From NCBI RefSeq assembly GCF_020905295.1, contig NZ_JAJJMM010000001.1, forward strand, positions 4,402,001 to 4,466,000: a stretch of 64,000 nucleotides of DNA. The letters run 5' to 3'. A program made the translations under genes and the position numbers. The stretch is from Flavobacterium piscisymbiosum (GTDB lineage: Bacteria; Bacteroidota; Bacteroidia; Flavobacteriales; Flavobacteriaceae). The stretch's first letter is position 1. Every line of letters begins with the position of its first letter. The notes below the pieces were generated by a model. That model saw only the letters and a program-made list of their open reading frames with translations. It was not told the origin of the DNA and did no database searches. Shown one piece after another: positions 18,814-27,865 of the stretch.

Positions 18814-19239
18814 ATGTACAAAGAATTAGAAAAATTTAAAGTAAGCAATAGTTTTACTTTTACTATTGAAGATAGTTTAGAACAAGCCTGTAATGCATCT
18901 GAAGGTGCAGGAGTTTTTGTTGTTTATGCTGTTGAAGGTGATGCAAAAGAATTGATTATGGTAGGATCTACCGGAACTGTTCAGAACGACGGAACTTTAA
19001 AAAGCAAAAACGGTGGTTTATACGATAAAATCGTAAACGGACATCAATTCGCTAAAACAGGAAGAAAATATTCCTGGCCAGCACAAATGAAATTAGAAAA
19101 TATCTCTGCTCTTGAAGTGGTTTGGTACGAAACTTTTAATGCAGATGTAAAAGCGATTCCAACTGCGGTTGAAGGACAAGTTTTACAAAGTTTCTTAGAT
19201 GCGAATGCGAGATTACCTAGATGGAATGTAGCTTTCTAG
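18814..19239 (+). CDS. divergent GIY-YIG-like protein
   Basis: The protein has 141 residues. After 30 residues comes GVFVVYAVEGDAKELIMVGS, close to the paired GIY/YIG strands (GVF-VVY ... LIMVGSTG). Next is a GGLYDKIVNGHQF helix, then WPAQMKLENISALEVVWYET, and the end LPRWNVAF. It resembles a subgroup of uncharacterised bacterial GIY-YIG-superfamily proteins. The usual catalytic Arg in the helix is not evident, and a Glu near 120 (AVEGQVLQSFL) could be the metal ligand. Catalysis is therefore doubtful. It stands alone between two terminators. Confidence 0.5.
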   Translation: MYKELEKFKVSNSFTFTIEDSLEQACNASEGAGVFVVYAVEGDAKELIMVGSTGTVQNDGTLKSKNGGLYDKIVNGHQFAKTGRKYSWPAQMKLENISALEVVWYETFNADVKAIPTAVEGQVLQSFLDANARLPRWNVAF

Positions 19240-19681
19240 AAAAACATTAGATAGAAAAACCAAAAGCCTTGCTATTATTTAGTAGGGCTTTTTTTTGCAT
19301 AAAACTTTTTATAATCATACCCAGAGAAAGTAGAAGAGTAAATTTGTTTTTAATAAACAGCAAAAAAATCCAGGTATAAATTCTTTAACAAGATCTTTTG
19401 TTTAATTTGTTAAAAAAAACATAAAACAGTATCGCGGTAAAATCTGACAAATTTAAAAAATTTTGAAAGTTTTTATTTTTTATAAATAATGCTAATCCTT
19501 GGTAGATCAATAAAAGAGAGGATTTTCAATATTATAAAACAGTCTCTTTTGTGTAAAATAATTGGTTTTTAAGTTTTGCCTTTATATATTTATCGCACAG
19601 AACTAGAGGATAATGTTAAAAAACCGTATTCTTTATGTTAAAACTAAGTGATTATTTTCAAGAATTCTATTCCAATTTAAT
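19240..19681. other. AT-rich region upstream of the sigma factor gene
   Basis: After the terminator this region is very A/T-rich. It has one possible hairpin, AAAAGAGA (19,512-19,519) with TCTCTTTT (19,543-19,550). A TATATATTTATCGC stretch near 19,583-19,596 may carry the sigma-gene promoter, but no exact TAnnTTTG match sits at the expected place. No gene is seen. Confidence 0.5.
19262..19298 (+). terminator. intrinsic terminator after the GIY-YIG-like gene
   Basis: AAAAGCCTTGCTA and TAGTAGGGCTTTT form a stem with one bulge, ending in eight T residues. Confidence 0.8.
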
Positions 19682-20293
19682 ATGAAGACCAAAACTTTAC
19701 AATTCAAAACATTTGACGATATTACGCTTTGGAATAACTTGAAAGATGGAGATGAAAAATCATTCTCAATATTATTTGAGAAATATTATGGTGATTTAGT
19801 AAGCTACGGAAATTCGCTTTCTCCTTATGCTGAGAAAGTACAAGATTGTGTTCAGGATGTTTTTACGGATATTTGGGTATATCGCAACGGGCTGCAAAGT
19901 TCAGTAGTTGTAAAAGCTTATTTGTTATCAAGCGTACGTAAACGAATTGCCCGTTTGCATGAGCGTGATCATATTTTTCGTAAAGCAACGAGTACAGATT
20001 CTATAGCATTTCTTTTAGAATTTTCTGTTGAACATGATCTAATCGATGATGATTATGCAACAAAAGAAAAAGTTATTCATTTAAATAAATTATTAAACGA
20101 TTTACCTGCCCGCCAAAAAGAAGCTTTGTATTTACGCTATCATCAAGGTTTGACAGTAGACCAAATTGCAGACATGCTTGATGTTAATTATCAATCGGCA
20201 AGTAACTTGTTACATCGCGGTTTACTTACACTTCGTAAAGAATGGAAGGGTAGTATTTCATTAATCGTTGTACTATCTTCAATAGCTTGTTAA
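19682..20293 (+). CDS. ECF-type RNA polymerase sigma factor (FecI-like)
   Basis: This 203-residue sigma factor has region 2 (about 24-95), including FEKYYGDLVSYGNSL and QDCVQDVFTDIWVYR. Region 4 (about 138-190) has LPARQKEALYLRYHQGLTVDQIADML and LLHRGLLTLRKEW. These bind the -10 and -35 elements of target promoters. It is followed by a fecR gene and a SusC with an STN domain, the standard order of cell-surface signalling systems. It should therefore switch on the downstream uptake genes when ligand binds. The C-terminus ends in a short hydrophobic tail (SLIVVLSSIAC), which is unusual but of unknown meaning. Confidence 0.92.
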   Translation: MKTKTLQFKTFDDITLWNNLKDGDEKSFSILFEKYYGDLVSYGNSLSPYAEKVQDCVQDVFTDIWVYRNGLQSSVVVKAYLLSSVRKRIARLHERDHIFRKATSTDSIAFLLEFSVEHDLIDDDYATKEKVIHLNKLLNDLPARQKEALYLRYHQGLTVDQIADMLDVNYQSASNLLHRGLLTLRKEWKGSISLIVVLSSIAC

Positions 20294-20383
20294 ATTTATT
20301 TTAAAAAAATGTAAAAAAAATCACAATTTGGTGAGTATATAATAAAAGAGTTGTCCTCTATGTTTTTGTAACCTTATTTTTAA

Positions 20384-21499
20384 ATGCAAAAACGTAATAA
20401 ATATACCGAAATTGAAGATTTTTTATCTGATGAATCATTCCAAGCCTGGATTTTATCAAAAGTTGATGAAGACGGTTGGGAAGAGTGGACGTTAGAAAGC
20501 CGTCAACGTGCCAAGTTAGTAGAGAATGCAAGATTACTACTATTGGCCATGAAAGTGGAGGATTCTAATCTATCAGCTTCAGATGTTCATAATGCTTTAC
20601 AAACTACATGGATTAAAATTGAGGAGAAAGAAAATCAAACCAATCTTAATCAAGACTCTAAAATAAGATTTCTTAGCAAAAGAATTCTTAGATCAGTTGC
20701 GGCTGCAGTAGTCATTTCCTTTTTATCAATTTGGTTTTATCAAAATCAGATTAGTCCAGAAAGTAAAGTTGTAACCTACAAAGAACTTATCGATGAAAAT
20801 AATGAAGGATTGGTAGAACAAACCAATAATTCAAACAAACCGCAAATCATCACATTATCTGATGGTAGTTCGGTTTTATTACAACCCAATAGTAAATTAA
20901 GTTATCCTAAAATCTTTACCGGCAACGAAAGAAAGGTGTATTTATCCGGCGAAGGTTTCTTTGAAATTAGTAAAAATCCTAAAAAGCCTTTTTTTGTTTA
21001 TGCAAACGAAATTGTTACAAAGGTAGTTGGAACCAGTTTTAGAGTAAAAGCTTATTCTGATCAGCCTGATGTGGAAGTTCTTGTGCGTACCGGTAAAGTT
21101 AGGGTAAAATCTAATGATTTAGTTTCTAAATCAAATCAGGAAGAAGTGGTTTTGCTTCCAAATCAAGCTTTACGTTTTTTACGAAGAGATTTGAGTTTTA
21201 ATAAAATTACAAACATTACTCAGGACGAAACCTTAACCCGAAGTGTTGGTAATATAGAGCAGTTAAGCTTTGAATTTACTGATATTCCTGTATCACAGAT
21301 TTTTAGAACAATAGAACAAGCGTATTTGGTTGATATTGATTATCCTAAAAATAAACTAAATGATTGTCACCTGACGACTTCACTCAGTGATCAGCCTTTA
21401 ACGGAGAAACTTAAAATTGTCTGTAATAGCATAGGCAATAATACCAGTTTTGAAATGAATGGAAATCAAATCATTATAACATCAGATGGATGTAATTAA
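20384..21499 (+). CDS. FecR-family anti-sigma factor
   Basis: This 371-residue inner-membrane regulator has a cytoplasmic N-terminal part (about 1-100) that would hold the sigma factor. A single membrane helix lies at about 105-125 (SVAAAVVISFLSIWFY). The periplasmic FecR domain includes IITLSDGSSVLLQPNSKLSYP and VYLSGEGFFEISKNPKKPFFVYAN. A C-terminal DUF4974-type region ends ITSDGCN and would meet the STN domain of the SusC partner. It starts 90 bp after the sigma gene. Confidence 0.93.
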   Translation: MQKRNKYTEIEDFLSDESFQAWILSKVDEDGWEEWTLESRQRAKLVENARLLLLAMKVEDSNLSASDVHNALQTTWIKIEEKENQTNLNQDSKIRFLSKRILRSVAAAVVISFLSIWFYQNQISPESKVVTYKELIDENNEGLVEQTNNSNKPQIITLSDGSSVLLQPNSKLSYPKIFTGNERKVYLSGEGFFEISKNPKKPFFVYANEIVTKVVGTSFRVKAYSDQPDVEVLVRTGKVRVKSNDLVSKSNQEEVVLLPNQALRFLRRDLSFNKITNITQDETLTRSVGNIEQLSFEFTDIPVSQIFRTIEQAYLVDIDYPKNKLNDCHLTTSLSDQPLTEKLKIVCNSIGNNTSFEMNGNQIIITSDGCN

Positions 21500-21616
21500 A
21501 ATCTTTTTGTAACTGTAATTACATAGCTGATTTTAATATAAATCTATAAAAAAACCAATCAAAAACTAAACTAAAACCAATAATAAATGCCTATGTAAAA
21601 GATAAAATGCAGAAAA

Positions 21617-21651
21617 AAAGTGCCGAAATGCTGTAACATTTTCGACACTTT
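21617..21651 (+). terminator. hairpin between fecR and the SusC gene
   Basis: AAAGTGCCGAAATG and CATTTTCGACACTTT form a near-perfect stem around CTGTAA. The following T run is weak, so this may be a partial terminator separating the regulator pair from the transporter genes. Confidence 0.6.
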
Positions 21652-21740
21652 AAATTAGTTGAATTTCTCTCTGTAAAGAGCAATTCATTACGTTTCTTAA
21701 AATACACTCGAATCAGTATTAATCAAAACAATCCAAAATT

Positions 21741-24700
21741 ATGAAAAAACCAGTTGTTAAACAACGATTACTCCATCGAATCATGAAAATAACACTATTT
21801 CAGTTTGTCTTGGCGCTTGTGTTTTCAAGTGTTGCAATGGCAAATGATGTAAGTGGACAAAAAAAACTAGATACCAAAGTCACTATAAATGTTGCTAATT
21901 TAACTTTAGACAATGCATTATCCAAGTTGGAAAAGTCTGCTCATGTAAAATTTTCGTACAACTCAAGATTGCCTCAGCTTACTCAAAAAGTAACTATAGA
22001 CGCAAATGAGGAAGTACTATCAAGTATTCTAAACAGAATCTTAATACCTTTTAATATTACTTATACTGAAGTAAGCAACCAGATTGTTTTGCAAAAAAAT
22101 GCAGCATCAGATTCTTTTGCAGGATTAGATGCAAGTAATTCTTTATTTGAAATATTAACTGCGGGACCAATCATTAAGGGTATTGTTACTGACGGTACTG
22201 GTAGCCCGTTACCTGGAGCTACTGTAATGGTAAAAGGAACAAAAAACGCAGTTCTTACCGATTTTGACGGAAGATTTACTATTGAAGTACCTAGCAACAG
22301 CGACAGACTTGTAATTTCTTATGTTGGAATGGAATCTAAAGAAATTGGAGTAGGAAACACTAATCCAACAATTGTTTTAAGTGAAGAAGGGCAAAACTTA
22401 AAAGAAGTGGTAGTTACAACAGGTTACGAAAAAACATCTAAAAGAACCTTTACAGGTGCGATCAGTAAAATTTCAGGTGCTGAATTAAAAGTTGACGGTG
22501 TTGTAGATGTAAGTAGAATGATCGAGGGTAAAGCCGCCGGGGTTACGGTACAAAATGTTACCGGATCTTTTGGTTCAACGCCTAAAATTACCGTACGTGG
22601 ATCTTCTTCAATTTTTGGAGACACAAAACCTTTATGGGTTATTGACGGAGTGGTTCAGGAAGATATTATTAATGTTTCTTTTGCTGATTTGGCTTCGGGT
22701 AATTCAGCAACATTATTAAGTTCTGCTGTAGCAGGATTAAATGCTAATGACATTCAAAGTATTGAAATTCTTAAAGATGCATCAGCTACTTCAATCTATG
22801 GTTCAAGATCATTAAACGGAGTTGTTGTTGTTACAACAAAACAAGGTCGTAGGGATTCTCCTCTAAAAGTAAGTTATTCTGTAGAAAATACAGTGAGAAC
22901 TGTCCCAAGTTACACACAATACGATATTTTAGATTCTCAGGAATCCATGAGTGTTTTTCAAGAAATGAGAGCCAAGGGGTACCTTACCCAAAGTTCATCA
23001 TTGACAGCTAGATTTAGTGGTGTATACGGTATTTTGGCTAAAGAAATTAATCGTTATAACGAATCAAATGGCCAATTTGGTGTTAGAAATGAGCAACCGA
23101 ATATCAATGAATTTTTGAAAAAATACGAATTAGCTAATACAGACTGGTTCAAAGTTTTATTTAGACCCTCTATTACACAAAATCACTCGTTAAGCTTTTC
23201 AGGTGGAGGAAAAAACAACTCCTTTTATGGCTCTTTAGGATATTACACAGATCCGGGATGGACTTTGGCGGATAATGTAAAACAATTGTCATCAAACTTA
23301 AAAGGTACATTTTATATCAACGACAGATTAAATATCACTTTGTCAACACTGGCTTCTGTTCGTGATCAGGAAGCTCCGGGTACTTATGAAAGTAAAAATG
23401 ACGTTGTATTCGGTAAAGTTACTAGAGATTTCGATATTAACCCGTTTAACTATGTGTTAAGTACCAGCAGAACATTGAGACCTTATGACGAAAATGGTAA
23501 TTATGAGTACTACCAAAACAATTGGGCTCCCATGAATATCTTAAAAGAATTGAAAAATAATACTATGGGGATAAAAGTGAACGATATTCGTTTTCAAGCA
23601 GACATAGATTATAAAATTAACAAACATTTAACGTACAACTTTACAGGTTCTGCCCGTTATGCGAATACATCAAGAGAGCACAAAATTTACGAAGGCTCAA
23701 ATGTAGTAGGGGCATACAATGCAGGAGTTGGAGCCACTTTGAATACTCAAATTCAAAAAGACAATGTATTCTTATATCAAAATCCAAATGATTTAACGGC
23801 ACCAAAAGTTTCAGTGTTGGAAAACGGAGGATTCTTGAGAAAATATACTAATGACATGACTTCATACAATGTTAGAAATAGTGTTACGTACAGAAATACA
23901 TTTAACGTTAAACATGAACTTGAAGGCTTCTTTGGTACAGAGTTTAGATCAGTAGACAGAAACAATGACAACTTTACGGCTGCAGGAATTCAATACGAAA
24001 AAGGGCTTACTGCTTTTGTTGATCCTAGATTAATCGAGAAATTGATAAATGAAGGTAATTCTTATTATGATTTTGGAGCAGAGAGAGAGCGTACAGTTGG
24101 TTTCTTTGGAAAAGTAGGATACACTTACGATCGTCGTTATACAGCATCTATTACAGGTCGTTATGACGGATCAAACAGACAAGGTGATACTGGTTCTTCA
24201 AGATGGTTGCCTACCTATACAGTAAGTGGAAAATGGAATGTAAAGGAAGAAAACTTCATGAAAAATGTTGAATCTGTTAATACCTTAGCACTTAGGGCTT
24301 CATACGGTTTAACAGCAACAGCAGGCCCTGCAACAAATTCATTAGCTATTTATAAAAGTTTTATTACAAACCGTTTTAATACTAGTGACAGAGAAAATGC
24401 GATCAGAATTGAAGATTTGCAAAATGGAGATTTGACATGGGAAAAACAATATGAAACTAATATTGGTTTAGATCTTGGAATGTTCAGAAACAGAGTTCAG
24501 TTAACTACAGATGTTTACAGACGTAAAGCATTTGATCTTATTGATTATGTAATTACATCTGGAGTTGGTGGGCAAAGTGTTAAACAGGGAAATAATGCCG
24601 ACATGGAAACTAAAGGTATTGAACTTGGTTTTACTACTCAAAATATTGTTTCAAAAGATTTTAAATGGTCTACCACATTGAATTTTTCTATTTACGATCA

Positions 24701-25457
24701 GAAAATTACAAAATTAGCCAATAAACCAGCTGTATTTGATTTAATCGCTGCAAATGGAGGAAATACTGTTGGGCATCCTAGAAATTCCTTGTATTCTTAT
24801 CAATTTACTGGATTAAACAATGAAGGATTACCAACTTTCAAATTGCAAGATGGTGCTGCCAATAATATAACAGAAGCTGATTTTCAGGATACAAATGATG
24901 TTATGAAGTATTTGAAATATGAAGGATCGGTTGAACCTAATAAATCTATTGGTTTTGCTAATACCTTTACTTATAAAAGTTGGTCACTATATGTTTTCGT
25001 AGTTGGATCTGGAGGAAATAAAATAAGATTAAACCCTGTTTACAGCAACAAATACACTGATCAGACTGTTTTTACAAAAGAATTTGCTAACAGATGGATC
25101 AATCCAGGTGATGAAAACACTACAAATGTTCCAGTCATTGCAGATCAGTTGGTGAATAGAAATTACGGAGAAAGAGACTTACAAATCGCGTATAATACTT
25201 ATAATTTTTCTGATGTAAGAATAGCAAGCGGTGATTTTGTGAGATTAAAGAATATTTCTCTTGGCTGGGAATTCCCAAGTGATTTTAAGAAAAAACTAGG
25301 AGTAAGCACTTTTAATTTGAAAGCATCAGCTGTTAACCCATGGTTAATTTATTCAGATAAAAACTTACACGGTCAGGATCCTGAGTTTCGTAATACAGGA
25401 GGGGTAGCTTTTCCTATTACATCACAATACACTTTTGCAATTAACCTTTCATTTTAA
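21741..25457 (+). CDS. SusC/RagA TonB-dependent outer-membrane transporter with STN signalling domain
   Basis: This 1,238-residue protein has a signal peptide (FQFVLALVFSSVAMANDVSG). An STN domain follows (about 45-125, LTLDNALSKLEKSAHVKFSYN), then a carboxypeptidase-regulatory-like domain (about 145-225, GIVTDGTGSPLPGATVMVKG). The plug (about 230-370) contains VVVTTGYEKTSKRTF and LWVIDGVVQEDI, and a 22-strand-type barrel ends in the terminal Phe (TFAINLSF). It would import a bound ligand together with the SusD lipoprotein using TonB energy, and signal through FecR. The ligand is unknown. The neighbouring metallohydrolase and the absence of glycoside hydrolases argue against a polysaccharide locus. 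Confidence 0.93.
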   Translation: MKKPVVKQRLLHRIMKITLFQFVLALVFSSVAMANDVSGQKKLDTKVTINVANLTLDNALSKLEKSAHVKFSYNSRLPQLTQKVTIDANEEVLSSILNRILIPFNITYTEVSNQIVLQKNAASDSFAGLDASNSLFEILTAGPIIKGIVTDGTGSPLPGATVMVKGTKNAVLTDFDGRFTIEVPSNSDRLVISYVGMESKEIGVGNTNPTIVLSEEGQNLKEVVVTTGYEKTSKRTFTGAISKISGAELKVDGVVDVSRMIEGKAAGVTVQNVTGSFGSTPKITVRGSSSIFGDTKPLWVIDGVVQEDIINVSFADLASGNSATLLSSAVAGLNANDIQSIEILKDASATSIYGSRSLNGVVVVTTKQGRRDSPLKVSYSVENTVRTVPSYTQYDILDSQESMSVFQEMRAKGYLTQSSSLTARFSGVYGILAKEINRYNESNGQFGVRNEQPNINEFLKKYELANTDWFKVLFRPSITQNHSLSFSGGGKNNSFYGSLGYYTDPGWTLADNVKQLSSNLKGTFYINDRLNITLSTLASVRDQEAPGTYESKNDVVFGKVTRDFDINPFNYVLSTSRTLRPYDENGNYEYYQNNWAPMNILKELKNNTMGIKVNDIRFQADIDYKINKHLTYNFTGSARYANTSREHKIYEGSNVVGAYNAGVGATLNTQIQKDNVFLYQNPNDLTAPKVSVLENGGFLRKYTNDMTSYNVRNSVTYRNTFNVKHELEGFFGTEFRSVDRNNDNFTAAGIQYEKGLTAFVDPRLIEKLINEGNSYYDFGAERERTVGFFGKVGYTYDRRYTASITGRYDGSNRQGDTGSSRWLPTYTVSGKWNVKEENFMKNVESVNTLALRASYGLTATAGPATNSLAIYKSFITNRFNTSDRENAIRIEDLQNGDLTWEKQYETNIGLDLGMFRNRVQLTTDVYRRKAFDLIDYVITSGVGGQSVKQGNNADMETKGIELGFTTQNIVSKDFKWSTTLNFSIYDQKITKLANKPAVFDLIAANGGNTVGHPRNSLYSYQFTGLNNEGLPTFKLQDGAANNITEADFQDTNDVMKYLKYEGSVEPNKSIGFANTFTYKSWSLYVFVVGSGGNKIRLNPVYSNKYTDQTVFTKEFANRWINPGDENTTNVPVIADQLVNRNYGERDLQIAYNTYNFSDVRIASGDFVRLKNISLGWEFPSDFKKKLGVSTFNLKASAVNPWLIYSDKNLHGQDPEFRNTGGVAFPITSQYTFAINLSF

Positions 25458-25471
25458 CAATAAAATTAATT

Positions 25472-26959
25472 ATGAAAAATATAAAAATAACACTGTCATT
25501 ATTAATACTTCTTGGTGTTAGCAGTTGTGACGAATTTCTTTCAGAAGTACCAGACAACCGAACCATGATAGATACACCTGAAAAAATATCTGAATTGTTG
25601 GTTTCGGCTTATCCTAACAACTCTTATTTTGCAATTGGAGAAGTGATGTCAGATAATGTTTTCGACACAGAATTAAAACAGGCTTCGAATCTAAATAACG
25701 ATCAGAGTTTTAACTGGGAAATGCACACTCAGATTGGATACGAAACTCAAAATGGATTTTGGACGGAATCGTATGCATCAATAGCGGCAGCAAATCAAGC
25801 TTTGGTTTCTATTGAAAAGCTAGGAAACCCTGCGAGTTTGAATCCTCAAAAAGGGGAAGCATTAATTGCTAGAGCTTACAATCACTTTATGCTGGTTTCT
25901 TTTTGGTCAAATCGTTACAATCCTGCTACAGCAGCAACGGATTTAGGTGTTCCTTACATTACTAAACCAGAAACTTCATTATTGGCTCAATATAAACGAA
26001 ATACTGTTAAGGAAGTTTTCGATCTTATAGAGCAGGACATTACAGAAGGTCTGAAATATGTAACCAATAATTATAAAGAACCTAAGTTTCATTTCAATGT
26101 TGAAGCGGCTAAAGCTTTTGCATGTCGTTTTTATTTAATAAAAGGTGATTGGGATAAAGTACTGGAATATTCTGAAGGGATCGGCTCTAAACCTACAAGA
26201 ATTAGAAACTGGACTGCTTTTAATGCAGTTCCTTTTGCTCTAATGTCTTTGGAATACTCTAAAGCAGAGCAAGAAACGAATTTATTGATCGATTACCCTA
26301 ATTCTATTGCAAATAGAGCAGGTTCTTACAGATTTGCTCTTGCAGGAAATAGATCAGATGAGATATTAGGAAATCAGACAAATATGTGGAACAAACCTAA
26401 TTTAATAAGAGCTCAGGGGCAGTATTATGGGGGCGTGATGGTTGTTGTTCCAAAACTTTATGAATATTTTAAAGTTACTAATATTACAGCAGGTATTGGA
26501 GAAGCTTTTACCGCTACCGTATTATTCAGTAATGATGAATTGTATCTGAATAGAATTGAAGCTTTAGTAATGAAAAATAGGATAGCAGAAGCTAATACAG
26601 AGTTAGGATTCTTTTTAGGGACCAGAACATCAGGATATAATGCTGCAACAGATTTAATGAATGAAACAGTTGTACAAGCCAAATATCCAGTAATTGCAAA
26701 CGAGTTTACCCCATTCTATGCCTTAACTCCTCTTCAGGCTTCTTATATAAAAGCTATAGCTGAAGCAAAAAGAAAAGATTTTATACGTGAAGGGCTTAGA
26801 TGGTTTGATATTAAACGATTTAATCTTGTTGTAACACACAATACTCTGGAGTTTGGTAAAATAATTCGTAATAACGTTTTAGAAAAAGACGATAAACGAA
26901 GAGCATTGCAGATCCCGCTTAGAGCTTCAGATAATGGTATTGAAAAAAATCCTAGATAA
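25472..26959 (+). CDS. SusD/RagB-family surface lipoprotein
   Basis: This 495-residue protein starts with a lipoprotein signal peptide ending LLGVSSC, with lipid Cys19. The SusD N-terminal helices (about 20-210) include ALIARAYNHFMLVSFWSNRYNP, the TPR-like scaffold of the family. The C-terminal RagB/SusD region includes LNRIEALVMKNRIAEANTEL and AKRKDFIREGLRWFDIKRF, the conserved end motif. It caps the SusC barrel and captures the ligand at the cell surface. Fourteen bases after susC, in one operon. Confidence 0.93.
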   Translation: MKNIKITLSLLILLGVSSCDEFLSEVPDNRTMIDTPEKISELLVSAYPNNSYFAIGEVMSDNVFDTELKQASNLNNDQSFNWEMHTQIGYETQNGFWTESYASIAAANQALVSIEKLGNPASLNPQKGEALIARAYNHFMLVSFWSNRYNPATAATDLGVPYITKPETSLLAQYKRNTVKEVFDLIEQDITEGLKYVTNNYKEPKFHFNVEAAKAFACRFYLIKGDWDKVLEYSEGIGSKPTRIRNWTAFNAVPFALMSLEYSKAEQETNLLIDYPNSIANRAGSYRFALAGNRSDEILGNQTNMWNKPNLIRAQGQYYGGVMVVVPKLYEYFKVTNITAGIGEAFTATVLFSNDELYLNRIEALVMKNRIAEANTELGFFLGTRTSGYNAATDLMNETVVQAKYPVIANEFTPFYALTPLQASYIKAIAEAKRKDFIREGLRWFDIKRFNLVVTHNTLEFGKIIRNNVLEKDDKRRALQIPLRASDNGIEKNPR

Positions 26960-26978
26960 TTTTTAATTATAATATAGT

Positions 26979-27836
26979 ATGAAAATAGTAAAAACATATA
27001 AGGCAGCTTTAATAGCAGGAGTTTTGTTACTTGCTTCTTGTGCTCATGAAGACCAGCCAACAGAAAGCAGGTTAGATTTTTCGGTACCAACAAAAACTGA
27101 TTTAGATAAATGGATTAGTACGAATTTTCTGGATCTTTATAACATAAATGTATATTATGAATGGGATCAAAACACAGTCGATAATACCAGATATTTATTC
27201 CCGCCAAAAGTCGAAAAAGTGCAGCCAGCAATGGAGGTCGTAAAGAAAATTTGGATTGATAGTTATACAACTATTGGTGGAGTAAATTTTGTAAAAAAGA
27301 TAGCTCCCAGAGAGTTTGTTCTTGTTGGAGGTGTTAACTTAAATACAAACGGAACATTAACTTTAGGATTGGCAGAAGGTGGCCAAAGAATTACTCTTTT
27401 TCAAGTAGACAATCTAAATAAAAAGAGTAGAGCAAATGTTACACAATTTATTCATACTATTCAGCATGAATACGTTCATATCTTAAATCAGACTAAACCA
27501 TTTGATGAGCAGGCCTGGTCTAAATTAACTCCTGTGGGTTATACTTCAACATGGTACACAGAACCAATTGCGACTTCGAGAAATTTAGGTTTTGTAACAA
27601 GTTATGCAAGATTAAACATTTATGAAGATTTTGCTGAAACTGCTGCTGCAATATTAACGAGCTCAAAAGCTGAATATGATGCAATCCTGGCGAGTGTTAC
27701 AGATGCTACAGCTAAAGCAAATATTAAAGCAAAAGAGGCATTGGTCGTAAAATATTATAAAGATGCCTTTAATATAGATTTCTATGCATTAAGAGATCAA
27801 GCTCAAAAAAACACTGATGCCGTAGTAAATAACTAA
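26979..27836 (+). CDS. SusCD-associated zinc metallohydrolase lipoprotein (HExxH)
   Basis: This 285-residue lipoprotein has a signal peptide ending LLLASC (Cys21). The zinc motif is QHEYVHILNQ near residue 164. A downstream acidic segment, YEDFAETAAAIL near 213-224, could supply the third ligand. It matches the family described as substrate import-associated zinc metallohydrolase lipoproteins, which accompany SusC/SusD pairs. No activity has been deduced from sequence beyond the zinc site. A role in trimming a peptide or protein ligand at the surface is inference. Nineteen bases after the SusD gene. Confidence 0.82.
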   Translation: MKIVKTYKAALIAGVLLLASCAHEDQPTESRLDFSVPTKTDLDKWISTNFLDLYNINVYYEWDQNTVDNTRYLFPPKVEKVQPAMEVVKKIWIDSYTTIGGVNFVKKIAPREFVLVGGVNLNTNGTLTLGLAEGGQRITLFQVDNLNKKSRANVTQFIHTIQHEYVHILNQTKPFDEQAWSKLTPVGYTSTWYTEPIATSRNLGFVTSYARLNIYEDFAETAAAILTSSKAEYDAILASVTDATAKANIKAKEALVVKYYKDAFNIDFYALRDQAQKNTDAVVNN

Positions 27837-27865
27837 GGATAATAAAATTTATAAAAATAAATATT

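Noticed and set aside
26743..27093. 116-codon minus-strand frame across the SusD/metallohydrolase junction
   Set aside because: It overlaps two confident genes and shows no recognisable domain.
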